Origin: Salinarimonas ramus
GTDB taxonomy: Bacteria; Pseudomonadota; Alphaproteobacteria; Rhizobiales; Beijerinckiaceae
DNA length: 64,000 bases
Assembly: GCF_014645695.1 (NCBI RefSeq)
Contig: NZ_BMMF01000010.1
Span: 159,892-223,891 of the forward strand
Reading direction: 5' to 3'
Part shown: piece by piece, positions 25,687-33,330 of the stretch
Layout: every line of letters starts with the position of its first letter
How positions within the stretch are numbered: the stretch's first letter is position 1
The notes under the pieces: generated by a model
The model's input: the letters and a program-made list of their open reading frames with translations, nothing else
The model's database searches: none
What the model was told of the DNA's origin: nothing
Translations under genes and position numbers: made by a program

Positions 25687-26283
25687 TCAGGCGGCCTCGT
25701 TGTAGAGCTTCTCGACGTATTCCCAGTTCACCAGGTGGTCGAGGAAGGCCTTGATGTAGTCCGGGCGACGGTTGCGGTAGTCGATGTAGTAGGAGTGCTC
25801 CCACACGTCGCAGCCGAGGATCGGCGTCGCGCCGTGGACGAGCGGGCTCTCGCCGTTGGGGGTCTTCATGATGGCGAGCTTGCCGTCCTTGACGGCGACC
25901 CAGCACCAGCCGGAGCCGAACTGGCCCACGCCCGCCGCGACGAAGTCCTCCTTCATCTTCTCGACGCCGCCGAGATCCTCGACGATCTTCTTCTCGAGCG
26001 CGCCAGGAATGGAGCCGCCGCCATTGGGCTTCATCCAGTTCCAGAAATGGAGGTGGTTGTAGTGCTGGCCGGCATTGTTGAAGAGCGCCTGGTTCGTGCC
26101 GTACGAGCCCTTGACGATCTCCTCCAGCGACTTGCCCGAAAGCTCCGAGCCCTCGAGCAGCTTGTTGCCCGTCGTCACGTAGGCATTGTGATGCTTGTCG
26201 TGATGGAATTCGAGCGTCTCGGCCGACATGTACGGCGAGAGCGCGTCGTAGGCGTAAGGCAGGGGGGGAAGCTCGAAGGACAT
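25687..26283 (-). CDS. sodB: Superoxide dismutase, Fe/Mn type
   Basis: 198 residues, standard length. The metal ligands lie in EFHHDKHHNAYV (first His), HYNHLHFWNWMKP (second His) and DVWEHSYYIDYRNRRPDY (Asp and third His). GQFGSGWCWVAVKDGKL is the family core. The Q in NAGQHYNH and the WNWMKP context resemble iron enzymes of alphaproteobacteria, though cambialistic use of Mn is possible. It removes superoxide in the cytoplasm; there is no signal peptide. Single gene, with 121 nt upstream to the phnE stop. Confidence 0.95.
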   Translation of the reverse strand: MSFELPPLPYAYDALSPYMSAETLEFHHDKHHNAYVTTGNKLLEGSELSGKSLEEIVKGSYGTNQALFNNAGQHYNHLHFWNWMKPNGGGSIPGALEKKIVEDLGGVEKMKEDFVAAGVGQFGSGWCWVAVKDGKLAIMKTPNGESPLVHGATPILGCDVWEHSYYIDYRNRRPDYIKAFLDHLVNWEYVEKLYNEAA

Positions 26284-26404
26284 GATACCTCTCCTGGGCC
26301 GTTATTCTCGGTGCGCGCGGATGCGCGCGGTGTCCCGCACATAAGGCTCCCGCCGCGTGACGGCAACCGCGGGCGGGATGGGTCGGCGCGCACGGCTCCC
26401 CCGT

Positions 26405-27211
26405 TCAGATGATCCGGCGCCTGAGCACAGCGCCCGCCTGCTCGACGAGAACGACGAGGGCGAAGACGACGAGGATGATCGTCGCCGCCGTGTCGTAGTC
26501 GAAGAGGTCGAAGGCGACCTTCAGCTCGACGCCGATGCCGCCGGCGCCGACGAGTCCCAGCACCACGGAGGAGCGCGTCGCCTTCTCCAGGCAGAAGAGC
26601 GAGGTGGCGACGAAGCTCGGCATCGCGTCCGGCACGACGGCGGAGAAGATCACTCCCATCCGCCGCGCGCCCATGGCCGAGAGCGCCTCGCGGGGGCCCT
26701 TGTCGGTCTCCTCCATCGCCTCCGCGAAGAAGCGCCCGGCGAAGCCGATCGTGTCGACCATGATGGCGAGCACACCCGCCGCCGGGCCGAGCCCCACCGC
26801 GATGACGAAGACGAGGGCCCAGACGAGATCGGGCACCGTGCGGAAGAAGGCGATGAGCCCGCGCGCGAGACCGCGCACGACGGGATGCGGCGAGAGCCCG
26901 TCGGTAGCGAGGATCGCCAGCGGCAGCGACAGGACGAGGCCGAGCGCGCAGCCGGCGATCGCCATCTGGAAGGTGACGAGCAGGCTCTCGAGGATGCGGT
27001 CGATGCGATCGAGCGAGGGCCGGAACATCCGCTCCAGCATCGACCCGAGCGAGGGCAGCCCGCGCACGAGCTTCTCCGCGGAGAGGCCCGAGCCCGAGAA
27101 GCCCCACACCACGAAGGCGACGAGCCCGGCATAGAGGAGGAAACGCAGCGCGCCGGGGCGCTCGAAGCGCTCGGGCGGGCGCCGCGTCGTGGGGGAGGTC
27201 GCGAGGCTCAC
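26405..27211 (-). CDS. phnE: Phosphonate ABC transporter permease
   Basis: A GTG at 27211 overlaps the phnC stop (GTGA). 268 residues with about six membrane segments. The ABC-permease EAA-type loop reads EALSAMGARRMGVIFSAVVP, and GLVGAGGIGVELKVAFDLFD is typical of PhnE. It forms the membrane channel of the phosphonate or phosphite importer fed by PhnD and powered by PhnC. Only one PhnE is encoded, so it should act as a homodimer. Last gene of the phnDCE transcript. Confidence 0.9.
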   Translation of the reverse strand: MSLATSPTTRRPPERFERPGALRFLLYAGLVAFVVWGFSGSGLSAEKLVRGLPSLGSMLERMFRPSLDRIDRILESLLVTFQMAIAGCALGLVLSLPLAILATDGLSPHPVVRGLARGLIAFFRTVPDLVWALVFVIAVGLGPAAGVLAIMVDTIGFAGRFFAEAMEETDKGPREALSAMGARRMGVIFSAVVPDAMPSFVATSLFCLEKATRSSVVLGLVGAGGIGVELKVAFDLFDYDTAATIILVVFALVVLVEQAGAVLRRRII

Positions 27212-28038
27212 GATGCGGCTCCGATGCGCTGAAGGGGAAGCGACGCCGACACCGCGTCGCCCGGGGCAGGCGGAGGCTCGTCGAAGAAGGCGGCGAGGCG
27301 ATCCGGGTCCGAGGTCGCGGCACGTTCGTCGAGGGCGACGCGCCCTCCGGCGAGCCCCACCACGCGATCGGCGAAGGCGACGGCGTGCGCCATATGGTGC
27401 GAGACGAAGACGAGGGTGAGCCCCTTCTCCCGCGACAGACGTGCGAGGAGCCCCATCACCTCCGCGCCGGCGCGCGGATCGAGACTGGCGTCCGGCTCGT
27501 CGGCCAGCACGAGCTCGGGGCGCTGCATCAGCATGCGGGCGACGGCGACGCGCTGCGACTGGCCGCCCGAGAGCGAATCGACCCGCTGGCGGGCGAGATC
27601 GGCGAGGCCGACCGCGTCGAGGCAGGCCATCGCCTCCTCCCGGTCCTCCCGTCGCGCCAGCGCCTGGTGCCAGGTCCGCGGCCCGGCTCGGCGCGCCTGC
27701 ACGCCGTGGAGCACGTTCGAGAGCGCCGAGAGCCGCGAGACGAGATTGTGCTTCTGGAACACGAACCCCACACGGGCCCGCGAGGCGGCGAGCGCCCTCC
27801 CCTTCAGCCGCGTCACCGGCGCGCCGAGGAGATGGACCTCGCCGTCGTCCGGCGGCACGAGGCCGACGAGCAGGCGCAGCAGCGTCGACTTGCCGGCGCC
27901 GTTGGCGCCGATGATCGAGACCGCCTCGCCCCGCGCGACGGCGAGGTCGAGGCCGTCGGCGATGCGCCGGTCGGGCCCGAAGCTCTTGACGAGCTTCGTG
28001 ACCCGGATGGCGCTCGCGTCGGGCGCGACGATCATCAC
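27208..28038 (-). CDS. phnC: Phosphonate ABC transporter ATP-binding protein
   Basis: 276 residues. ABC ATPase motifs in order are Walker A GANGAGKST, Q-loop VFQKHNLVSRLSALSNV, signature LSGGQSQRVAVARML, Walker B LVLADEPDASLD and switch His VSHHM. The KHNLV/S-L-NVLHG region is characteristic of PhnC. The start is GTG 28038 or the next codon, ATG 28035; both overlap the phnD stop region, so translation is coupled to phnD. Overlaps phnE by 4 nt. Confidence 0.93.
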   Translation of the reverse strand: MMIVAPDASAIRVTKLVKSFGPDRRIADGLDLAVARGEAVSIIGANGAGKSTLLRLLVGLVPPDDGEVHLLGAPVTRLKGRALAASRARVGFVFQKHNLVSRLSALSNVLHGVQARRAGPRTWHQALARREDREEAMACLDAVGLADLARQRVDSLSGGQSQRVAVARMLMQRPELVLADEPDASLDPRAGAEVMGLLARLSREKGLTLVFVSHHMAHAVAFADRVVGLAGGRVALDERAATSDPDRLAAFFDEPPPAPGDAVSASLPLQRIGAAS

Positions 28039-28916
28039 TCGCCGACGAACTCGAGGAACTCGCGGATGCCGATCGTCTCGTACATCTCGCGCACGTAATC
28101 GTAGTCGGTGTCGACGATCTGCGGCAGGAACACGCCGCCGGCGTACTTGCGATTGTCGTCGGTGGTCTCCACGACGGCGCGCATCAGCTCGGCGCCGTGC
28201 TCCAAGAAGGTGGCGCGCACCTGCTCGACGACCGCGTCGTCGACCTCCGGGCTCGCCAGCAGGATGTCGTTGGGCAGGTCGCGCCCGCGGGCGACGACGG
28301 TGAAGCCCACCTCCGGGAAAGCCTCGCGGATGCGGGTGAGATGGGTGAAGTTCATGCCGATGCCGCCGATGTCGCCGCGCTTGAGCGCCTCGACGGCGAC
28401 GTTGCGGTTGACGAAGATCGGCTCGTAATCCTCACCATAGGCGAGGCCGAGATCGGCGAGCGCCTGAGCCGGCCCGAGATGCTGGGAGGTGGAGCCGATC
28501 TCGCCGAAGGAGACGGTGGTGCCCTTCAGGTCCTCGGGCGTCTTGATCGGGCCGTCGGCGAGGACGACGATCTGCGCGAAATAGTCGGGACGCTGCCAGC
28601 CGACCACGGGCTCGGCACCCAGGCGCGCGTTGAAGACGACGTATTCGGCAGGGCCCGTGAGCACGAAGTCGACCTGATCGGCCGCCATGGCCTCCACCGC
28701 CGCCGTGCGGCCGGAGACAGGGAAGAACGCGACCGAGAGGCCGGACTTCTCCTCGAAGGCCTCGACGAAGGGGCCGAACTCGCGCTGCAGGTTCTCCAGG
28801 CCGTCGACGTCGGTGACGGCGAAGCGGATGGTCTCCTGCGCGCCGGCCGGCGCGAGGGTGGCGAGGCCGGCGATTGCCGCGGCGGCGAGAAGACGGAGGG
28901 GCGCTCTCGTATGCAT
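28035..28916 (-). CDS. phnD: Phosphonate ABC transporter substrate-binding protein
   Basis: ATG 28916 follows GGGAGA by six bases, so the upstream frame to 29015 is discounted. 293 residues with a signal peptide ending APAGAQ. The mature protein begins ETIRFAVTDVDGLENL and carries the PhnD-type ligand site FVLTGPAEYVVFNARL and TVSFGEIGSTSQHLGPAQAL, where serines and tyrosines bind the phosphonyl group in characterised PhnD proteins. The exact phosphonate is unknown. First gene of phnDCE, divergent from phnM. Confidence 0.92.
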   Translation of the reverse strand: MHTRAPLRLLAAAAIAGLATLAPAGAQETIRFAVTDVDGLENLQREFGPFVEAFEEKSGLSVAFFPVSGRTAAVEAMAADQVDFVLTGPAEYVVFNARLGAEPVVGWQRPDYFAQIVVLADGPIKTPEDLKGTTVSFGEIGSTSQHLGPAQALADLGLAYGEDYEPIFVNRNVAVEALKRGDIGGIGMNFTHLTRIREAFPEVGFTVVARGRDLPNDILLASPEVDDAVVEQVRATFLEHGAELMRAVVETTDDNRKYAGGVFLPQIVDTDYDYVREMYETIGIREFLEFVGE

Positions 28917-29014
28917 GGTGGCTCTCCCTGATGATGCGTCGGCGGGGCGCGACGCCGGCATCAAGGCAGAGCCGTGCGACAGCGGGATTGCGGCGAGATG
29001 AATGTTTGGTGACA

Positions 29015-29027
29015 TAGACGTCTAGTC
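29015..29027. promoter_or_regulatory. Candidate PhnF operator in the phnD/phnM divergent region
   Basis: The perfect palindrome TAGACGTCTA (29015-29024) overlaps GTCTAGTC (29020-29027). The latter matches seven of eight positions of GTCTAGAC, within the GT-x-TA-x-AC core known for HutC-type GntR regulators. It sits between divergent phn genes, and a HutC-type PhnF is encoded 1.2 kb away, so it is the natural operator candidate. Inference from position and consensus. Confidence 0.5.
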
Positions 29028-29104
29028 ATCTGGATGTCGTACCATCGTCATCGTCGCCGCCTAACGAGTGGGTCGGCCGGAACGCAATCGAGGAGAGAGA
29101 GGGC

Positions 29105-30256
29105 ATGTTGATCACAGGTGGGCGCGCGCTCGTCGCGGATGCGCTGGAGGCGGTCGCTCTGTCGATCGACGGCGTGCGGATCGCACGCATCGGCGATGCC
29201 GGCGCGGCCGTGGGACCGGCGCTCGACGCGACCGGGCTCCTCGTCCTGCCGGGCCTCGTCGACATTCACGGCGATGCCTTCGAGCGGCAGGTCATGCCGC
29301 GGCCGGGGGTCGGCTTCCCCTTCGACCTCGCCTTCCTGGAGACGGACCGGCAGCTCGCCGCCAACGGCATCACCACCGCCTGCCACGGCGTGACCTGGAG
29401 CTGGGAGCCGGGCCTGCGGGACGCGCACAATGCCCGCGCGGCCCTCGCCGCGATCGAGGCGCTCGGCCGGTCGGGCGCGCGGGTCGACCACCGCCTGCAC
29501 CTGCGCCACGAGACCTTCAACCTCGACGCCGAGGCCGAGATCCTGGACTGGATCGCCACGCGGCGCATCACCTGCCTCGCCTTCAACGATCACATGGAGG
29601 GCACGCTCAAGGCACGCCATCGGCCCGACAAGATCGGGCGCATGGTGGAGCGCTCGGGGCTGAGCGAGGCCGACTTCCTCGCGCTCGCCGATCGCGTCCA
29701 CGCCCGCAAGGCGGAGGTGCCCGCATCCATCGCCCGCCTCGCGAGAGCCGCGCAGGCGGCGGGCGTGCCGACGCTCTCCCACGACGACCGCTCGCCCGAG
29801 GAGCGCGCGGGCTTCCGGGCCATGGGAGTCGCCATCGCGGAGTTTCCGATCAATGTCGAGACCGCGGCCGCGGCGCGCGAGGCGGACGACCCCATCGTCT
29901 TCGGCGCGCCCAACGTCGTGCGCGGCGGGAGCCACACGGGGTGCCCCTCGGCGAGCGAGATGGTGCGCGACGGGATGTGCGACATCCTCGCCTCGGACTA
30001 TTATTATCCGGCTATGCTCCAGGCCATCGCCACCCTCGTCCATGCCGGGGACGCTCCCCTCGCTCGCGCGGTCTCGCTCGCGACGTCCGGCCCCGCCGCG
30101 GCGCTCGGCTTCGCCGATCGCGGGCGCCTCGCCGAGGGCCTGCGGGCGGACGTGATCCTCGTCGATCTCGGCTCCGGCACCCGCCCGGCCGACGTCGTCG
30201 CGACGATCTCGCGTGGGCGCCTCGTGCACCTCTCCGACGGGACCCGGTTGCGCTGA
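29105..30256 (+). CDS. phnM: PhnM, alpha-D-ribose 1-methylphosphonate 5-triphosphate diphosphatase
   Basis: 383 residues from an ATG behind AGGAGAGA. An amidohydrolase-fold protein with PhnM hallmarks: DIHGDAFERQVMPRPGVGFP near residue 55, CHGVTWSWEPGLR near 95, HLRHETFNLDAE near 135, FNDHMEGTLK near 165, LSHDDRS near 225, and DILASDYYYPAMLQA near 295. PhnM removes pyrophosphate from the triphosphorylated ribose phosphonate before C-P lyase acts. No phnGHIJKL genes are in the window, so they would have to lie elsewhere. Stop and phnF start are directly abutted. Confidence 0.93.
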   Translation: MLITGGRALVADALEAVALSIDGVRIARIGDAGAAVGPALDATGLLVLPGLVDIHGDAFERQVMPRPGVGFPFDLAFLETDRQLAANGITTACHGVTWSWEPGLRDAHNARAALAAIEALGRSGARVDHRLHLRHETFNLDAEAEILDWIATRRITCLAFNDHMEGTLKARHRPDKIGRMVERSGLSEADFLALADRVHARKAEVPASIARLARAAQAAGVPTLSHDDRSPEERAGFRAMGVAIAEFPINVETAAAAREADDPIVFGAPNVVRGGSHTGCPSASEMVRDGMCDILASDYYYPAMLQAIATLVHAGDAPLARAVSLATSGPAAALGFADRGRLAEGLRADVILVDLGSGTRPADVVATISRGRLVHLSDGTRLR

Positions 30257-30985
30257 ATGGACGAGCTGGTCAATCGCGGCGCGGGCGTCGCCGCCTGGAA
30301 GCAGATCGCGGACGCGATCGAGGCCGACATCCGCGACGGGCACGTCCCGCCCGGCGAGCGCCTGGCGCCGGAGCCCGCGCTCGCCGAGCGCTTCGGCGTG
30401 AACCGCCACACGGTCCGCCGCGCGGTCGCGGCCTTGGCGGCGCGGGGGCTGGTGCGCGTGGCGCACGGTCGGGGCACATTCGTCGAGGCAGGGCCGATCC
30501 CCTACACGATCGGCGCGCGCACGCGCTTCTCCGAGATCGTCTCGCGTACCGGCCACGAGGCCGGCGGCGAGATCGTCTCGTCGGGGATCACGCAGGCGGA
30601 TGCGACGACGGCCGAGCGCCTGCGCATCCCCGTCGGCGCGCCGGTCCTGGCGGCCCGCTTCCGGCGCTTCGTCGACGGCCTGCCCTTCTCCCACGGACGC
30701 ACGGCGCTGCCGCTGCCGCGCTTCTCGCGCTTCCTCGACGCGTTTAGCGAGAGCCGCACGATCTCCGCCGCCTTCGCCGCCTGCGGCGTGCCGGAATACC
30801 GGCGCGCCTGGACGGAGGTGTCCGCGCGGATCTCCACGGCGGCCGACGAGCCGCAGCTCGAGATCGCGCCCGGGCGCATCCTGTTCGTGGTCGAGAGCGT
30901 CAACGTCGACCCCGACGGCGTGCCGATCCAGGCCTCATCGACGCTGTTCCCGGCGGATCGGGCCACGTTGCGGCTCGAAAGCTGA
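30257..30985 (+). CDS. phnF: GntR/UTRA-family phosphonate regulator
   Basis: 242 residues, starting at the base after the phnM stop. The N-terminal winged helix-turn-helix is at residues 12-78 (AWKQIADAIEADIRDG, RFGVNRHTVRRAVAALAARG, VRVAHGRGTFV). The C-terminal UTRA domain spans 95-240, including RTRFSEIVSRTGHEAGGEIV and GLPFSHGRTALPLPRF. PhnF proteins repress phosphonate genes under phosphate-replete conditions. Gene order phnM-phnF and the operator-like dyad upstream of phnM support control of both divergent phn units. Identification as PhnF rather than another HutC-type regulator rests on context. Confidence 0.88.
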   Translation: MDELVNRGAGVAAWKQIADAIEADIRDGHVPPGERLAPEPALAERFGVNRHTVRRAVAALAARGLVRVAHGRGTFVEAGPIPYTIGARTRFSEIVSRTGHEAGGEIVSSGITQADATTAERLRIPVGAPVLAARFRRFVDGLPFSHGRTALPLPRFSRFLDAFSESRTISAAFAACGVPEYRRAWTEVSARISTAADEPQLEIAPGRILFVVESVNVDPDGVPIQASSTLFPADRATLRLES

Positions 30986-31084
30986 GGATTTGCGCTTGCG
31001 GCATGCCGTCGCGTATTTGGCAGGCGCGATCTTTCGTCCTACCGTGAAACACGCGCGTCCGCATCCGCCCGCGAGGTTCGAAGC

Positions 31085-32218
31085 TTGTCCATGTTCGCAG
31101 TCCTGTACGCTCTCGCCTTCGTGATGGTCGCGGGAGGGTTCTATGCGGCCTTCACCGGGTGGGAGCTCCTGCTGCTCGAGCGCGGCTGGTCGATGGTGAT
31201 CTCCGGCGTCACCTTCGCCACCGGCGGCTTCGTCGTCGCGGGCATCGCCGCTGCCGGGCAGGCGCTGGCGAAGCGGCTCGACGCGGTCGCCGACGCCGTG
31301 CGCACGAGCCGGCCCGCCGCGCAGCCGGTCTTCCCGCGGCGACCGGGCGCGACCGAGCCGGATGCCACGGCGCCCGAGATTCACCCTCCTGCACCGTCGG
31401 CACCTCCGGTGCCGCGCGAGATCGCGCCGAAGCTGCCGCCCCAGGAGCCCGCCTCCCCCGCCGGCCCCGCGCCGCTGGCGGCGCTCGGCCTGGGCGGCGT
31501 CGCCGCGGAGGCGATCGCGCCGGCGATGGAGCCGCGCGGCCACGAGCCGGAGGGCGGGCTGCCGCCTCTCGATCTCGGACCCGTGGAGGAGGAGCGCGCG
31601 ACGCGAGAGGAGCCGCTCGCCGAGGCGGAGGAGGAGGCGCCTGTCCCGGAGCCTGCGTCTGCGCAAGAGGCGTTGCCAGCTGTCGCCGATCACGAGCCGG
31701 CGGTGGCGCACGACGAGCCGGACACGCAGCCGATCGATGGGCCGAGCGCCGGCATCGAGGCGCCGGTCCTGCGCCCACGCGAACCGGACACCGCCGAGGC
31801 GGACGTCGAAGCGCTCGATCGCCGGTATACGGAAGAGCCGGGGGTCGCACAGGGTCCGGAGGTGGAGCCTACGCCTGAGGCCGATATCGCCGCCGTCGAC
31901 GCGGAGAGCGCGCCTTTCGTCGAGCCGGCGGACGCCGAGGCGCAGCCGGCCGACGCGCCGCTCGCGGACGAAGCCCCCGTCGACGAGAGCCCCGCGAGCG
32001 AGGAAGCCGAGACGGCGGACCAGACGCCCGGCGAGCCGCCGCGTATCGTCGGCACCCACGTCTCCGGCGCGAACCGCTACGTGATGTATTCCGACGGCTC
32101 CATCGAGGCGGAAACCCCCGACGGCCGCCTCCTCTTCGGCTCCATCGAGGAGCTCAAGGGCTACGTCGCCTCCGCCGGCGAGGATCCGAGCGGGACCACG
32201 CAGACGGGACCGCGGTGA
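31085..32218 (+). CDS. Membrane-anchored Pro/Glu/Ala-rich protein of unknown function
   Basis: A TTG at 31085, eight bases after GAGG, is the likely start (ATG 31091 is the alternative). 377 residues. Two hydrophobic segments near residues 4-22 and 38-58 are followed by about 240 residues of low-complexity acidic, proline- and alanine-rich sequence that should be disordered. The last 55 residues form a compact conserved-looking module (THVSGANRYVMYSDGSIEAE, LLFGSIEELKGYVAS). Similar YVMY-DGSIEAETPDG modules end other rhizobial hypothetical proteins. The layout suggests an inner-membrane protein with a tethered cytoplasmic domain. No function is proposed. Confidence 0.75.
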   Translation: MSMFAVLYALAFVMVAGGFYAAFTGWELLLLERGWSMVISGVTFATGGFVVAGIAAAGQALAKRLDAVADAVRTSRPAAQPVFPRRPGATEPDATAPEIHPPAPSAPPVPREIAPKLPPQEPASPAGPAPLAALGLGGVAAEAIAPAMEPRGHEPEGGLPPLDLGPVEEERATREEPLAEAEEEAPVPEPASAQEALPAVADHEPAVAHDEPDTQPIDGPSAGIEAPVLRPREPDTAEADVEALDRRYTEEPGVAQGPEVEPTPEADIAAVDAESAPFVEPADAEAQPADAPLADEAPVDESPASEEAETADQTPGEPPRIVGTHVSGANRYVMYSDGSIEAETPDGRLLFGSIEELKGYVASAGEDPSGTTQTGPR

Positions 32219-32304
32219 GCGGAACCGACCCTGGTCGCGTCTTGCCGAGTGCCGTAGCCGAGTGCATCTTGTCGGTCGTGAACAGATCTTTCGGATCGGC
32301 AGAG

Positions 32305-32547
32305 ATGGCGGAACGCGAGACACGAAACCTGCCGGACGTGCAGCCCGCCGGTGCATGGGAGGGCAGCGATCGGTTGCCGCGATCGTGGCACCCCGATAGC
32401 GTAACCGTCACCTTCTCGCCGGGCTTTGGAGCGACGGCGCAAACGGCAGCGAGCAAGCCGCGGAAGCGTGTCTTCGGCGCCTATCGTGGACGTTTCAGCG
32501 TGCCCGACGACTTCTTTCGCCCGATGTCGGACGACGAGATCCGATAG
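32305..32547 (+). CDS. Antitoxin-like small protein without an evident toxin partner
   Basis: The frame is open from GTG 32215, but ATG 32305 gives a compact 80-residue product starting MAERETRNLPDV. Its end, FGAYRGRFSVPDDFFRPMSD then DEIR, resembles the C-terminal toxin-neutralising tail of many type II antitoxins (G-x-I-x-V-P-D-D-F-x-x-P-x-x-D/E). A VapC/PIN or other toxin would be expected directly downstream, but that strand holds no such ORF. It overlaps the tail of the minus-strand ORF 32481-32705 by 67 nt, so at least one of the two ends may be wrong. Family assignment is by resemblance of the tail only. Confidence 0.45.
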   Translation: MAERETRNLPDVQPAGAWEGSDRLPRSWHPDSVTVTFSPGFGATAQTAASKPRKRVFGAYRGRFSVPDDFFRPMSDDEIR

Positions 32548-32705
32548 GCGCGTCGCCGAGCCTCGATCATCGCGTTCAAACGCTCGTCCATCTCATCGCC
32601 TGAGATGAACTCCCCATCCATACGCTCGCGCATGACGCGTCGTAGATCCTCGCGCGAGCCGATGTCGTGCAGAGGAAAGCGGTCCGGGGTCCTGAACTTC
32701 GGCAT
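32481..32705 (-). CDS. Small hypothetical protein
   Basis: 74 residues from an ATG seven bases after AAGGGGAG, one of the better ribosome sites in this stretch. The sequence is charged and helical (GSREDLRRVMRERMDGEF then DEMDERLNAMIEARRRAYR) and ends in a basic tail (GRKKSSGTLKRPR). I do not recognise the family. The last 67 nt are antisense to the end of the antitoxin-like ORF. Might be a partner or regulator of that ORF, but this is speculation. Confidence 0.45.
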   Translation of the reverse strand: MPKFRTPDRFPLHDIGSREDLRRVMRERMDGEFISGDEMDERLNAMIEARRRAYRISSSDIGRKKSSGTLKRPR

Positions 32706-32762
32706 GGCGTGCTCCCCTTCTCAGCGTAGCACGCGAGCGATCGGCTTCAATGCCGTCGCCCC

Positions 32763-33317
32763 TCACTTCACCAGCCGCAGCGCCTCCTTGAACGCCGGGT
32801 CGTCGCCCCGTTCCGCCCATTCGAACGCCGCCATCTCGCTCGTGACCCGATGGGCGCCCGCGTGGAGGAGGCGGGCGGTGGCGGCGTGGAGGTTCGCCGG
32901 CGCGCGGCTCGCCACCGCGTCGGCGACGACGAAGACCGCGTATCCGTGCGCGAGGAGATCGAGCGCCGTCTGCAGGACGCAGACATGCGCTTCCGCCCCG
33001 ACGAGCACCACCTGATCGCGCCCGCGCGCCCGGTTCGCCGCGCACCAGGCCGCGACGCCCGCGTCGGCGAAGGCCGAGAAGCCGATCTTCTCGAAGACCG
33101 GCGCGCCCGGCCCCAGTGCCTCGCGCATCGAGGCCGCGAGCGGGCCGAGCCCTCTGGGATAATGCGCGCAGGCCCCGACGGGAACGCCGAAGGCGCGCGC
33201 CGCCCGCACCACGATCTCGGCGCGCGCGAGCGCCGCCTCGCCGCCGTCGAGGGCGGGGAGGAGGCGTTCCTGCAGGTCCACGACGAGGACCTGCGCGCGC
33301 TCGCGCCGCATCAGCAT
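32763..33317 (-). CDS. Isochorismatase-family cysteine hydrolase
   Basis: 184 residues with the catalytic triad positions of the family: Asp in VLVVDLQERLLPAL near residue 14, Lys in PVFEKIGFSAF near 78, and Cys in GAEAHVCVLQTALDL near 112. This resembles the YcaC/nicotinamidase-like branch that hydrolyses amides or carbamoyl groups. Starts at ATG 33317 (a second ATG lies two codons in), 13 nt after the aminotransferase stop, so probably co-transcribed with it. Together they may serve amine or amino acid breakdown. The substrate is unknown. Confidence 0.85.
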   Translation of the reverse strand: MLMRRERAQVLVVDLQERLLPALDGGEAALARAEIVVRAARAFGVPVGACAHYPRGLGPLAASMREALGPGAPVFEKIGFSAFADAGVAAWCAANRARGRDQVVLVGAEAHVCVLQTALDLLAHGYAVFVVADAVASRAPANLHAATARLLHAGAHRVTSEMAAFEWAERGDDPAFKEALRLVK

Positions 33318-33330
33318 GCGCGGCGCTGCC

